NCBI GenBank assembly: GCA_900756155.1
Contig: CAAEJV010000033.1
Coordinates: 149,991 to 213,990 of the forward strand
Source: Pasteurellaceae bacterium
GTDB lineage: Bacteria; Pseudomonadota; Gammaproteobacteria; Enterobacterales; Pasteurellaceae
DNA: 64,000 nt
Direction of reading: 5' to 3'
A model generated the notes under the pieces. The model did not search any database, was not told the DNA's origin, and saw only the letters and a program-made list of their open reading frames with translations. Of this stretch, positions 14,945 through 23,836 are shown piece after piece. Position numbers and translations under genes: made by a program. How positions within the stretch are numbered: the first letter of the stretch is position 1; each line of letters starts with the position of its first letter.

Positions 14945-16057
14945 TTAATCTTTCAATTTAATAAAAAACGTACCACTAGGTATGATAGGCAAATAGTTTT
15001 TATGGAAATCCATAAAGGTTTTTTGTGGGTCTATGTCTTCAAAAAGTTTTGGGTAAAGTGCTTTTGCCATAAATTGAGCGGCTGCTAGATCACTTAGTGA
15101 GCGAGAAGCCGTATGATAAATACCGTAAACACGGTGGTTTTTAACTGCAGGTAAATCTTGCCACCCTGCACGGGTTAAGAAACCTTTTAGGCGTTTTTGT
15201 GCATCCTGTTCATTGATGTTTATTCCCATCGCCATCATTTCATCGTTAGTTTCATGCCCCATTTCTGTGCCAGAAATCATAATCACTTCAGGTTGTGCGG
15301 CAAGAAGTTGTTCTGGATTAATTGGTCCCCAATTTTCGACAAAAGGCGCGCTTACGTTATCCCCGCCAACAGTTTCAGCAATAGCACCCCACATATTTTT
15401 ACCAAAGGTAAAGCTATATTCACTAGGACCTTTATTGCCAAATTCTACATAGATTTTAGGTTTAGGTAGGTTAGCCTCTTTTACACGTTTTTGAATATCA
15501 GTAATGCCTTGAGCATATTCATCTGCAATTTTATTTGCTCGTTCTTCGGTACCTGCAAGTTGCCCAAAAATCTTTGCGCTTTGGGTGTGTCGTTCTACAC
15601 TTTGAGCATTAAAATCGACAACAATAATTGGAACGCCAGCTTGTTCTAACTTTGGTAGTTCGGAACCAATAGTTTGATATTGCCATTCTGCAAGAATCAA
15701 TACATCAGGTTTTAATGCCAAGGTTTTTTCGGTTGAGAAAGTTCCTGTATTTACATTACCAATATCAGCAATATTTTTGAGTTCAGGCATTTTTTCAGAA
15801 AACAATGCCCAACTTCCTGGATTAAATTTTTCCCAAAATTCACGTGAGATACCTTTAACATATTTAAAATTTTCAACACCTGTAACAGCAATGTAATCAG
15901 GATAGTAAAAGCCTAACACGGCATTTTTTACGGGCACATCAACGTTAACTTCTCGTCCTAATACATCTTTGATTGTTTTTATTTCTGCTTGAGTAGTGAT
16001 ACCAAAAGTCAGTAATAGAACGGCCAAAATTAAACGAATTGTTGATTTTTTTTGCAT
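14945..16057 (-). CDS. Periplasmic ferric-siderophore/metal-binding protein, FecB/BtuF class
   Basis: The 370-residue product has a Sec signal ending TQA-E (about residue 24), then a class III binding-protein fold: an early IKDVLGREVNVDVP strand, LKPDVLILAEWQ, the long backbone helix near 170-190 and QPEVIMISGT in the second lobe. Such proteins deliver iron complexes, haem, cobalamin or molybdate to an ABC importer; the ligand cannot be chosen from sequence. No permease or ATPase gene is adjacent, so it is an orphan. A Fur-box match 43-57 bases before the ATG points to iron as the regulator. Confidence 0.82.
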   Translation of the reverse strand: MQKKSTIRLILAVLLLTFGITTQAEIKTIKDVLGREVNVDVPVKNAVLGFYYPDYIAVTGVENFKYVKGISREFWEKFNPGSWALFSEKMPELKNIADIGNVNTGTFSTEKTLALKPDVLILAEWQYQTIGSELPKLEQAGVPIIVVDFNAQSVERHTQSAKIFGQLAGTEERANKIADEYAQGITDIQKRVKEANLPKPKIYVEFGNKGPSEYSFTFGKNMWGAIAETVGGDNVSAPFVENWGPINPEQLLAAQPEVIMISGTEMGHETNDEMMAMGININEQDAQKRLKGFLTRAGWQDLPAVKNHRVYGIYHTASRSLSDLAAAQFMAKALYPKLFEDIDPQKTFMDFHKNYLPIIPSGTFFIKLKD

Positions 16058-16099
16058 ATAAACTCCTGTCTGAATAAAACATCAGAATATTGCCATAAA

Positions 16100-16114
16100 T
16101 AAGAATTATTATCA
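16100..16114. promoter_or_regulatory. Candidate Fur box
   Basis: The 15-mer matches TGATAAT-N-ATTATCA at 12 of 14 informative positions, the right half perfectly. It lies 43-57 bases upstream of the binding-protein ATG, a usual place for Fur repression. Confidence 0.6.
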
Positions 16115-16233
16115 AATTTAGATGTTATAAAGTGATAATACAAGAAATGCTGTTGAAGGGTAAAATAGGCATATATCTAGAAAAAACATATTTCGCATTT
16201 AAAATTGGAAGTGCGGTCAAAACTTAGTAAGTT

Positions 16234-16270
16234 TTCACTTCTCCTTGAGTTGGACTAAAGGAGAAGTGAA
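16234..16270 (-). terminator. Long hairpin after the amino-acid ABC operon
   Basis: Thirteen-base perfect arms (TTCACTTCTCCTT and its complement) enclose an 11-nt loop. It lies just beyond the stop of the last gene of the ABC operon. The following minus-strand bases contain only a broken T run. Confidence 0.65.
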
Positions 16271-16280
16271 TGTGGGAGAA

Positions 16281-17138
16281 TTATTTATATTCAACCACGA
16301 TATCGCTTTCGCTGACGGTATCACCATAAACTGGCAATAAAGTTTTTTCGTAAGCTTGTTTTAAACGCCCATCTTTGCCTAGAGTTTGGATTTCGTTATT
16401 TAACCAATTTAACAATTCAGGTGCATCTTTGCGAACAGCTGGTGCAATAACATCTTGATCACCAAAGTTTTTTACGCCCACGGTATAACCTGGATTTTGT
16501 TTTGCCCAAGCGAATAAGAAGGTATTGTCATTAGATAATGCATCACCACGACCATCACGTAAGGCTTCAAAGGTTTCTGTATTTTGTTCGAATTTCAATA
16601 ACTTCACATCTGGATAGTTTTTGGTGAAGAAAATATCAGCAGTAGTACCCTTATCTACGATTAAAGTTTTGCCTTTTAATTGTTCAAGGTCAGTAATCAC
16701 AGAACCATCTTTTGAAACGACACCGAGTGCCACTTTCATATATGGATTAGCAAAATCCACCACTTCTTTACGTGTTGGCGTCACTGTAAAGTTGGCGAGA
16801 ATGATATCAACTTTCTTAGAAAGTAAGTATTCTGCACGGTTTGCGGCATCTACTAAAACAAATTCCACTTTGTTTTCATCACCTAATAAATCTTTACCGA
16901 TCGCTTTACCAATTTCAACATCAAAGCCTTGGCTTTTGCCTTGTGCATCAACATAACCAAATGGTGGTTTATCGCTAAATACACCAATGCGTACTTTGCC
17001 ATCTTTTTGTATTTGCTCAAGGCTTGAAACTGTTTTTGCCCCGTCTTTAGCTGGTTCTTTGTCATTACACGCGGTTAAGCCAAATGCTAAGGTGGCAGTA
17101 GCTAAAAGTGCGGTCAATGTTTTAAATGTTTTCTTCAT
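16281..17138 (-). CDS. Amino-acid ABC transporter, substrate-binding lipoprotein
   Basis: The 285-residue protein (family 3 SBP) has a lipoprotein signal with LTAC near residue 24, the strand KVRIGVFSDKPPFGY, GFDVEIGKAIGKDLLG and the hinge segments typical for polar amino-acid binding proteins. Which amino acid it carries is uncertain; a cystine or general polar amino acid is likely. GAGGGA lies upstream of ATG 17138; an in-frame start at 17159 adds seven residues. It overlaps the ATPase gene by 17 bases and is last of four genes. Signal-peptide codons LTALL contain a full USS (17106-17114). Confidence 0.9.
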   Translation of the reverse strand: MKKTFKTLTALLATATLAFGLTACNDKEPAKDGAKTVSSLEQIQKDGKVRIGVFSDKPPFGYVDAQGKSQGFDVEIGKAIGKDLLGDENKVEFVLVDAANRAEYLLSKKVDIILANFTVTPTRKEVVDFANPYMKVALGVVSKDGSVITDLEQLKGKTLIVDKGTTADIFFTKNYPDVKLLKFEQNTETFEALRDGRGDALSNDNTFLFAWAKQNPGYTVGVKNFGDQDVIAPAVRKDAPELLNWLNNEIQTLGKDGRLKQAYEKTLLPVYGDTVSESDIVVEYK

Positions 17139-17886
17139 AGTTTGTCCCTCTTGGTTCATAATTTAAGATATTTAAGAATGTTTTCGCACGATCCGTGGCT
17201 GGATTCGTGAAGAAATCTTCCGGTTTTGCCTGTTCAATGATTTGCCCTTTATCCATAAACACGATGCGATTAGCCACTTGACGGGCAAAGTTCATTTCAT
17301 GGGTAACGATAAGCATCGTCATGCCATCTTTGGCAAGACCTAAAATTACATCAAGTACTTCACGTACCATTTCTGGGTCAAGGGCAGCAGTGACTTCATC
17401 AAACAGAATAATTTCAGGGTTCATGCAAAGTGAACGTACAATGGCAATTCGCTGTTTTTGTCCACCGGATAATTCACGTGGATAGGCATTTTTTCGATCA
17501 TATAGGCCTACACGTTTAAGTAACTCATCGGCTTGTTTTTCAGCTTCTGCACGATCGCGTTTTTGTACTTTTAAAGGACCGAGCAAAATATTGTCAATCA
17601 CTGATAAATGAGCAAAGAGTTCATAACTTTGGAATACCATCCCAATGCGTTGACGCGCTTTGACCCAAGGAATGTCTTTACCTAGCTCTCCTGCATTTTG
17701 CAGCAAAATCTGACCGCGCTTTATTTCCTCTAGTCCATTTAGGCAGCGTAAAAAAGTACTTTTACCACAACCCGATGGACCTAAAATAACGACAACTTCG
17801 CCTTTTTCTATAGAAAGATTGATGCCTTTGAGTGCTTCTACATCACCGTAATTTTTGACGAGGTTTTTAATTTCTAATAACGCCAT
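17122..17886 (-). CDS. Amino-acid ABC transporter, ATP-binding protein (GlnQ type)
   Basis: The 254-residue ATPase has Walker A GPSGCGKST (about 35-43), Q-loop, the signature LSGGQKQRIAI, Walker B IILFDEVTAALDP and the H-loop histidine in VTHEMNFA. It energises uptake by the two adjacent permeases and is a polar amino-acid importer type. Stop overlaps the SBP start, so the two are translationally coupled. The permease gene lies 18 bases upstream. Confidence 0.95.
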   Translation of the reverse strand: MALLEIKNLVKNYGDVEALKGINLSIEKGEVVVILGPSGCGKSTFLRCLNGLEEIKRGQILLQNAGELGKDIPWVKARQRIGMVFQSYELFAHLSVIDNILLGPLKVQKRDRAEAEKQADELLKRVGLYDRKNAYPRELSGGQKQRIAIVRSLCMNPEIILFDEVTAALDPEMVREVLDVILGLAKDGMTMLIVTHEMNFARQVANRIVFMDKGQIIEQAKPEDFFTNPATDRAKTFLNILNYEPRGTNYEENI

Positions 17887-17904
17887 GTGTTTTCCTAATT
17901 AAAA

Positions 17905-18573
17905 TTAACTTTCCCAACGGGTTTCTAAATAACGGGAAAATAAGGATAGTGGGTAACAAATCACAAAATATAAACCGAAAATGACACCATAAATCCAAAG
18001 TGCCGCCGATTGATTACTAAATAATGAATGCTCGATAATTTGTTGACCGACTTTAATTACTTCAACCACACCAATTAACATCGCTAAAGAGCTAGTTTTT
18101 ACCATGCGAGTAAAGAGGTTAATAGCACTTGGTGTCACACGTTTTAAACTTTGCGGAAGTAAAATATACACAAAGGTTTGAAACGGCGTTAAACCTAAAG
18201 CGTAGGCTGATTCTACTTGATGTTTTTCAATGGAAGTTAATGCACCACGCACTAAATCGCCCATTTCTGCCGTTCCCCAGAAAATAAATACCAAAATACA
18301 TACAGAAATGCCATCTAAGTGAATATCAAACCATTTTGCCAAACCGAAATACGCGAGAAAAAGTAAGGCTAATAATGGAATGATGCGTACAAATTCTAAA
18401 TAAAAGCGGCAAATGGCATTGATAATTGGGTTTCTGCTCGTCATGATTACGCCAAAAATCACACCTAAAATACAGGCGAAGAAGACAGAAATGAACGCAA
18501 TTTCAGCCGTCACCCATAAACCGTTGAGCAAGCGTTCAATGTTGCTACCTTGGAATAATAACTCAAGCCCCAT
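17905..18573 (-). CDS. Amino-acid ABC transporter permease, second subunit
   Basis: A 222-residue HisM/HisQ-type membrane protein with about five hydrophobic segments and an EAA-loop, ESAYALGLTPFQTFVYILLPQ, which contacts the ATPase. It overlaps the first permease gene by 11 bases. Together the two form a heterodimeric channel. Confidence 0.92.
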   Translation of the reverse strand: MGLELLFQGSNIERLLNGLWVTAEIAFISVFFACILGVIFGVIMTSRNPIINAICRFYLEFVRIIPLLALLFLAYFGLAKWFDIHLDGISVCILVFIFWGTAEMGDLVRGALTSIEKHQVESAYALGLTPFQTFVYILLPQSLKRVTPSAINLFTRMVKTSSLAMLIGVVEVIKVGQQIIEHSLFSNQSAALWIYGVIFGLYFVICYPLSLFSRYLETRWES

Positions 18574-19222
18574 ATTTTGCTCTCCGAGTACGGCGTTCTA
18601 AATAACTGATAAACAGAGACATCGGTAATAGAATGATCAAATAAAACACCACTAATAAAAATAAGGCTTCATTGGTTTTGTAATCGAGCCCGATGACTTC
18701 TTTTGCTACAAACATCAGTTCAGCGACGGCGACAGCGCTGATCACCGAGGTTTCTTTCATTAAGAACAAGCAATTTGCGCCAATTGCAGGTGTCGCAATC
18801 GCAAAGGCTTGTGGAAAAATCACATAACGAAAAGCTTGAAAAGGGGTTAGACCAATACTTAAGGCTGATTCAATTTGCCCTTTTGATACCGCTTCCAGAC
18901 CACCACGAAAGGCTTCTGCCATATAGCTTCCACCTAAAAATGCCAGGCCGATAATGCCGCAAGTAAACCCATCTAATTTCAGGCCAATTTTAGACAGCCC
19001 AAAATAGAGAAAAAATACTTGAATCAATAAAGGCGTATTACGAGAAAGCTCAATATAGCCTTTTACTAGCCAAGTTAATGATTTGACTTTGTAGGTGGTA
19101 ATCACCGCACAAATCACACCAATCACTAGCGACAATAAAATGCCCCAAAAGGCGAGATGAAGGGTCATCAGCGTGGCATGAATAAAACGTGGGGTGACAC
19201 TTAAAATATAATCCCAATTCAT
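18563..19222 (-). CDS. Amino-acid ABC transporter permease, first subunit
   Basis: A 219-residue permease with about five hydrophobic segments, the NTPLLIQVFFLYFGL motif of polar amino-acid permeases and an EAA-loop (ESALSIGLTPFQAFRYVIFPQ). It is the first gene of the four-gene operon, whose promoter must lie in the 140 bases before it, an AT-rich stretch in which I cannot choose a clear -35/-10 pair. Confidence 0.92.
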   Translation of the reverse strand: MNWDYILSVTPRFIHATLMTLHLAFWGILLSLVIGVICAVITTYKVKSLTWLVKGYIELSRNTPLLIQVFFLYFGLSKIGLKLDGFTCGIIGLAFLGGSYMAEAFRGGLEAVSKGQIESALSIGLTPFQAFRYVIFPQAFAIATPAIGANCLFLMKETSVISAVAVAELMFVAKEVIGLDYKTNEALFLLVVFYLIILLPMSLFISYLERRTRRAKYGA

Positions 19223-19363
19223 TTTTTATAATTTAATCGTTTGCGTAACGATATAGTAAAAAATTTTGAATCGTTGAGAAAAGAATGGAAATTTATTACT
19301 TATAATGAAATGTAATAACAAGTGGGTTTTAAATAAAATAAGTGGTGGTTAGGAATAAAAAAA

Positions 19364-19383
19364 CGGGGCTTTATTCAGCCCCG
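19364..19383 (-). terminator. Terminator of the hemCDXY operon
   Basis: CGGGGCT and AGCCCCG form a seven-base GC-rich stem, loop of 6, and T-rich sequence follows on the minus strand (seven Ts). It lies 12 bases beyond the hemY stop codon. Confidence 0.9.
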
Positions 19384-19395
19384 CCTTTGTTTATT

Positions 19396-20682
19396 TTAAT
19401 CACGTTTTGCAATAAGTGCGGTTGGTTCTTCGTCTGTTTTTGGTTCATCTTGTATTTCAGCCGGTTTGTCTTGAATAGACATGGCTGATTTTAAACTGTC
19501 CTGACGAATTTTTTCCGCTGCTTCTTTGTCGCCAGCTTGTTCGAACACATAGGATGCCATCATGACATCATTTGGTTGAAGTTGAGTTGGGCAAGCAGTA
19601 ACTTCTTTAAATGCTTCTGCTGCTTTAGCAAAATCGTTATTACGAACATAAAGATAGCCTAATGCACGATTGAGACAACAACGTTGGCTTTCATCGGCAC
19701 GTTTTGCACGTTTTTCCACTAACTTAAGCAGTTTGCTGTTATCTTCTGCTTGTAAACGAGTGATTTGCGTGCAAAGTTCAGGGCTAATTGGGGTGTTATC
19801 ACCCAATTTTTTCATGATTTCAAGCGTGAATTCATAAGCTGACTCATGATCGTTACAATCAATTAAACGCTGAATTAAAGCTGTTTTTAACTCTAAGTCA
19901 TTGCGACGACGACGCGGTTGAGCATCCCACCATGCCAGTAAGCCCTCAACACCTTCTTCATTCATTTTTTCATCTAACAAGCCATTTTCTGTTTCTTGTT
20001 GAAGCGCTTTAAATTCTTCTGCTGAGAATAAGCCAGAACCTTCGATTAAATCTAAGATTTCATCTAAAGCTTGATAAGCTTTGGAACGGCTATAAATTTC
20101 AGCAGCAAGTTTCAATACTTCTTTGTTGCGATCTGACATTTCAAGCAAACTATCGACGGAACTACGCGCTGCCGGTAATTTATTTTGTTGTAATAAAATA
20201 CGGGTGCGAGCAATTTCGACGACCAGGTTATCTGAACCTGCAAGTTCAGTCGCTTCAATTAAATAACGGTTTGCGCTGAATTCATCACCGCGTTGCTGTG
20301 CAGCTTCAGCCGCTTTAATCAGATTTAATACTGGCTCTGCAGAATGTTTCGCATTTTTACCAATCAGTTTTTCTGCTTTGGCATAATCGCCTTCATTCAT
20401 TTTCATCAAGCCTTCAAGGGTTTGACGTTGTGCTTTCACACGTTTACGGAGAGAAAACCAGTTATAGGTATTGCTACTTAAACGGAAGAAACGGGTCACC
20501 AACCACTCTAACGAATAAATCACAGCAAGCGTGACTACAAAGAGAATCACTAATGTGGTGAGTGACATTTCATATATGGTGTTTGCCGTTTCAACTCTGA
20601 CATAACCTTGCTGACCGGAGAGGTAAGGCCCTGCAATCAATCCGGCAAGTAAGGCGATCATTAAAAAGAGAACTCTAAACAT
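19396..20682 (-). CDS. hemY: HemY protein, haem-biosynthesis-associated membrane protein
   Basis: The 428-residue product has two N-terminal membrane helices (about 3-21 and 40-60) and a long helical region of TPR-like repeats, the HemY_N/TPR arrangement of the proteobacterial HemY. Its role is unsettled; it accompanies hemCDX and is not the PPO enzyme of Gram-positives. Stop lies 12 bases from the operon terminator, and the gap to hemX is nine bases. Confidence 0.9.
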   Translation of the reverse strand: MFRVLFLMIALLAGLIAGPYLSGQQGYVRVETANTIYEMSLTTLVILFVVTLAVIYSLEWLVTRFFRLSSNTYNWFSLRKRVKAQRQTLEGLMKMNEGDYAKAEKLIGKNAKHSAEPVLNLIKAAEAAQQRGDEFSANRYLIEATELAGSDNLVVEIARTRILLQQNKLPAARSSVDSLLEMSDRNKEVLKLAAEIYSRSKAYQALDEILDLIEGSGLFSAEEFKALQQETENGLLDEKMNEEGVEGLLAWWDAQPRRRRNDLELKTALIQRLIDCNDHESAYEFTLEIMKKLGDNTPISPELCTQITRLQAEDNSKLLKLVEKRAKRADESQRCCLNRALGYLYVRNNDFAKAAEAFKEVTACPTQLQPNDVMMASYVFEQAGDKEAAEKIRQDSLKSAMSIQDKPAEIQDEPKTDEEPTALIAKRD

Positions 20683-20691
20683 TATCTATCC

Positions 20692-21987
20692 TTATTGTTG
20701 GGGTTCAGTTGCCGGTTGTGCTGGTGCTTCAGCGGGTTTTTCTTCAGCTTTTGGCTCTTCCGCTTTCGCTTCAGGTGCTGGTTTTACTTCTTCTTTTCTT
20801 GGTGAATTATCAACCGCTTTTTCTGCTTCAATTTCCACTTTCTGCACATCTAAAGGTGTACGATTTAAGTACTTATCAAGCATGCTTAAGCTTTGTAATT
20901 GGCTTGGCACATCCACATAGATGGATACTTCAGATAATTCATCCACTGATTTTAAGAAACTTTGAGTCACTTCAGCATTGGTATCAAAATAGCTACGAAT
21001 CCAAGATGCAACGGCTTCTAAAGATTGTTTATAAAGCTCATTTTGCTGACGAGGCACTGCCATAATCGCTAATTGTAAGCGTAAACGAATGTTTTCACGC
21101 AAATAGATATCTTGGTTTGGCGCTAATAATTCTTTGCGATCCGCACCATGTTTCGGCGAAATACGGATAAAGTGATTCAAGAATGAGGTCGCACTTTTTT
21201 CTGCATTTTCTGCCCAGTCAGACAGAGAATCTGATAATTTTGTTGCATTTTGATCATCACCGAAATTCACATCTAACACAGGTAACTCATCAACCGTATT
21301 AGCTAATTGCGATAATTTTTGCATGACCGAATTTTGATCCACGCCAGCTACGGAGAGAAGTTGTTTCAGATCTTGATTGATAGCACTACGAATAGCTGCA
21401 GATTGTGAGTTATTCACTTTAGCAAGGGTTTCATCAGCGAGTTTTAAGAGTGAAACTGCTGTGTCCACATCATTATCTAACACTAATTTGCGTAATGCAT
21501 TGTTGAGCAAGAAATCCGCTTCTGAGAATAACCAATCAGTAGGTTGTTGAGCATTAGCTTGAGCGCTCACTTTATTGATTTGTGATTGTAAGCCAACTAA
21601 CTCATGTGATTTGGCATTGATTAGCTCTTCTACTTGCGCAATTTTGTTTTGCGTTGCTTTATTCGCAGACTCTAATTGAGCAAGCTGTGTAGTATCAAAT
21701 TTTACTTCTTGAGCAGGTGCTGAAACCACCGTTTTATTATTGATTTGAGCTTCAAGTGCGGTCAATTTTTGTTGGAATTCATCCACTTTTTGTTGGCCAA
21801 AATAATAACCTGCACCACCCACGCCAAGTGCAATGAGAATAGCCAATAAACTTAATCCAGTACCACTTTTCTTCACAACGGTTTGTGTACGTGGCGCAAC
21901 AGGCTCGCGATCTTCAGTTTGAATTTCCACTGCATCTGTTTCTTGGATTTCATCTGTCGTTTCAGGGGTTAATTTCTCTTTCGCCAT
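20692..21987 (-). CDS. hemX: HemX protein, uroporphyrinogen operon membrane protein
   Basis: The 431-residue product has a charged cytoplasmic N-terminus, one membrane helix at about 44-65, a long coiled-coil stretch (about 70-145) and a helical domain; the C-terminus is an Ala/Pro/Glu-rich low-complexity tail (EEVKPAPEAKAEEPKAEEKP). This matches the HemX family, often wrongly called a uroporphyrinogen methyltransferase although it has no methyltransferase motifs. Located between hemD and hemY with gaps of nine bases each. Confidence 0.9.
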   Translation of the reverse strand: MAKEKLTPETTDEIQETDAVEIQTEDREPVAPRTQTVVKKSGTGLSLLAILIALGVGGAGYYFGQQKVDEFQQKLTALEAQINNKTVVSAPAQEVKFDTTQLAQLESANKATQNKIAQVEELINAKSHELVGLQSQINKVSAQANAQQPTDWLFSEADFLLNNALRKLVLDNDVDTAVSLLKLADETLAKVNNSQSAAIRSAINQDLKQLLSVAGVDQNSVMQKLSQLANTVDELPVLDVNFGDDQNATKLSDSLSDWAENAEKSATSFLNHFIRISPKHGADRKELLAPNQDIYLRENIRLRLQLAIMAVPRQQNELYKQSLEAVASWIRSYFDTNAEVTQSFLKSVDELSEVSIYVDVPSQLQSLSMLDKYLNRTPLDVQKVEIEAEKAVDNSPRKEEVKPAPEAKAEEPKAEEKPAEAPAQPATEPQQ

Positions 21988-21996
21988 ATTTTTTCC

Positions 21997-22758
21997 TTAG
22001 TGAGAAAGGGGAGTTACTTTATTAAGTAAGGTATTAAGTAAACTTTGATTGTCCGCACCGGCGGAAACCACCACATTATGCCAACCTTGTTGTGCTGCGA
22101 CATCCGCAATGCGTTGACTTACCGTGACTAAACAGCAATTTTTTAGCCAATTTTGTTCATTTTCAGGCACAAATTCGATTAATGCCTGCAAAATTTCAAG
22201 GCTTGTGACCACAAGGGTTTGCACACCAGAACGAATACAAATACTGGTTTGCTCTTCGTTATTATAACTAATCGGCGTGCGTTGGTAACATTCGACTGTC
22301 TCAACAGTTGCACCGCGTAGTGTAGCCTGTTCACGCAGTAATTCTCGTCCACCGTTTCCACGTAAAATTAACAAGTTTTTATCTGTTAATTCTGCCATTT
22401 GCGGTAAATTTAATACACCTTCAGTATTTTCCGACGTTATTGGATAACGAACAGTACATTCAGTTTGACAGGAAAAATGCTGTGCCGTTCTATGTCCAAC
22501 TGTAAAGTATTGTAAATCTTGACGCCAGCTAAAGCCAATATCTTTCAGGGTTTTATCCGCAAAATCGACCGCACTTTTTGAAACCAAAAACACATAATCA
22601 CCACTTTTTAGCTGATTAAGTTTTGTCGGTAATTGTGTCAACTCAGCACCTGCCTCAATAGAAAGCAAAGGCAAATGCAAGGCAACCATACCGGCTTGAT
22701 TCAGCTGGTCAACTAGGTTTTTTCCTCGTTCATCGGGGCGAGTGACTAGTACGGCCAT
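21997..22758 (-). CDS. hemD: Uroporphyrinogen-III synthase
   Basis: HemD closes and rearranges hydroxymethylbilane into uroporphyrinogen III. The 253-residue product has the two-domain layout of the poorly conserved family: VLVTRPDERGKNLVDQL at the N-terminus, LSIEAG, VSKSAVDF, and the linker with RGNGGRELL near 130-140. Adjacent to hemC with a nine-base gap, which fixes the assignment. One USS in codons around 22568. Confidence 0.92.
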   Translation of the reverse strand: MAVLVTRPDERGKNLVDQLNQAGMVALHLPLLSIEAGAELTQLPTKLNQLKSGDYVFLVSKSAVDFADKTLKDIGFSWRQDLQYFTVGHRTAQHFSCQTECTVRYPITSENTEGVLNLPQMAELTDKNLLILRGNGGRELLREQATLRGATVETVECYQRTPISYNNEEQTSICIRSGVQTLVVTSLEILQALIEFVPENEQNWLKNCCLVTVSQRIADVAAQQGWHNVVVSAGADNQSLLNTLLNKVTPLSH

Positions 22759-22767
22759 GGTGATTAC

Positions 22768-23700
22768 CTATGCTGAGTAAATCTTCGCCAGAATCTTATC
22801 TGCGCCTTGTGCTAGAAGTTGTTCAGCAATGGTCACGCCTAATGCTTCGGCATTTTCAACCGCACTTTTACCTTCCGCGCGAATAATCGCAGAGCCATCA
22901 GTTTCGCCGACGAGTGCACGCAAGAAAATTTCGCCATTTTGCTCAATGGCATAGCCACCGATTGGCACTTGGCAGCCACCTTGTAAGCGAGTATTCATTG
23001 CACGCTCAGCCAAAACACAAGTCGTCGTGGTGGCATCTGAAAGTGGAGCAAGTAATGCTTTTACTTCTTCATCATCAACACGGCACTCAATGCCTACCGC
23101 GCCTTGTCCGGCAGCCGGTAACGACTGTTCTACTTCAATAAATGAGGCAATACGTTCCGCTAGCCCTAAACGAATTAAGCCAGCTGAGGCTAAAATAATG
23201 GCATCGTATTCGCCATTGTCTAATTTACTTAATCGGGTTCCTACATTGCCACGTAAGGAGCGGATATCAAGATCAGGGCGTAATTGTTTTAATTGGCATT
23301 GACGACGCAAGCTTGATGTTCCAACAATAGCACCTTGTGGCAATTCATCTAATGAACGGTATGTATTAGACACGAAAGCATCACGTGGATCCTCACGTTT
23401 ACAGATCACACTTAAGCCTAGACCTTCAGGAAATTCCATAGGCACATCTTTCATTGAATGGACGGCAATATCAGCACGTTTTTCAAGTAAAGCGTTTTCT
23501 AACTCTTTAACAAATAAGCCTTTTCCACCAATTTTAGCTAAAGGAGAATCTAAGATTACATCACCTTTTGTCACCATCGGAACTAATTCAACAGAAAGTG
23601 TTGGGTGAAATTTTTCTAATTGATCTTTTACAAAATTCGCCTGCCAAAGCGCTAAAGGGCTTTGACGGGTCGCAATTTTTAAGGTTTTAAGTGCTGCCAT
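22768..23700 (-). CDS. hemC: Porphobilinogen deaminase (hydroxymethylbilane synthase)
   Basis: The 310-residue enzyme condenses four porphobilinogens. Motifs: IATRQSPLALWQA near the start, KGLFVKELE, AVHSMKDVP, RGNVGTRL, and the LQGGCQVPIGGYA loop whose cysteine carries the dipyrromethane cofactor. All are intact, so haem synthesis is likely functional at this step. First gene of hemCDXY, divergent from cyaA with 136 bases between. Confidence 0.96.
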   Translation of the reverse strand: MAALKTLKIATRQSPLALWQANFVKDQLEKFHPTLSVELVPMVTKGDVILDSPLAKIGGKGLFVKELENALLEKRADIAVHSMKDVPMEFPEGLGLSVICKREDPRDAFVSNTYRSLDELPQGAIVGTSSLRRQCQLKQLRPDLDIRSLRGNVGTRLSKLDNGEYDAIILASAGLIRLGLAERIASFIEVEQSLPAAGQGAVGIECRVDDEEVKALLAPLSDATTTTCVLAERAMNTRLQGGCQVPIGGYAIEQNGEIFLRALVGETDGSAIIRAEGKSAVENAEALGVTIAEQLLAQGADKILAKIYSA

Positions 23701-23775
23701 AAATACCGCTGATTTTAAATAGAAATATGGCCTATGCTACCATTTTTAGGGCAAAAAGTCAGATCATTTAAATTT

Positions 23776-23804
23776 TTGATTTCCGACTAGGTAAGTGGTA
23801 CATT
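23776..23804 (+). promoter_or_regulatory. Likely cyaA promoter
   Basis: TTGATT (23776-23781), 17-base spacer, TACATT (23799-23804), with the TTG start codon 33 bases downstream. Read by eye only. Confidence 0.5.
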
Positions 23805-23836
23805 AACGCCAATTATTTGGTCATAGGTAGGAAGCC

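Noticed and set aside
14891..15088. 65-codon plus-strand frame with a good upstream AAGGAG
   Set aside because: It contains the terminator hairpin of the siderophore-binding gene and runs antisense through its 3' end; its codons are not protein-like.
20692..21987. HemX as a uroporphyrinogen methyltransferase
   Set aside because: No methyltransferase motifs; coiled coil and one membrane helix instead.
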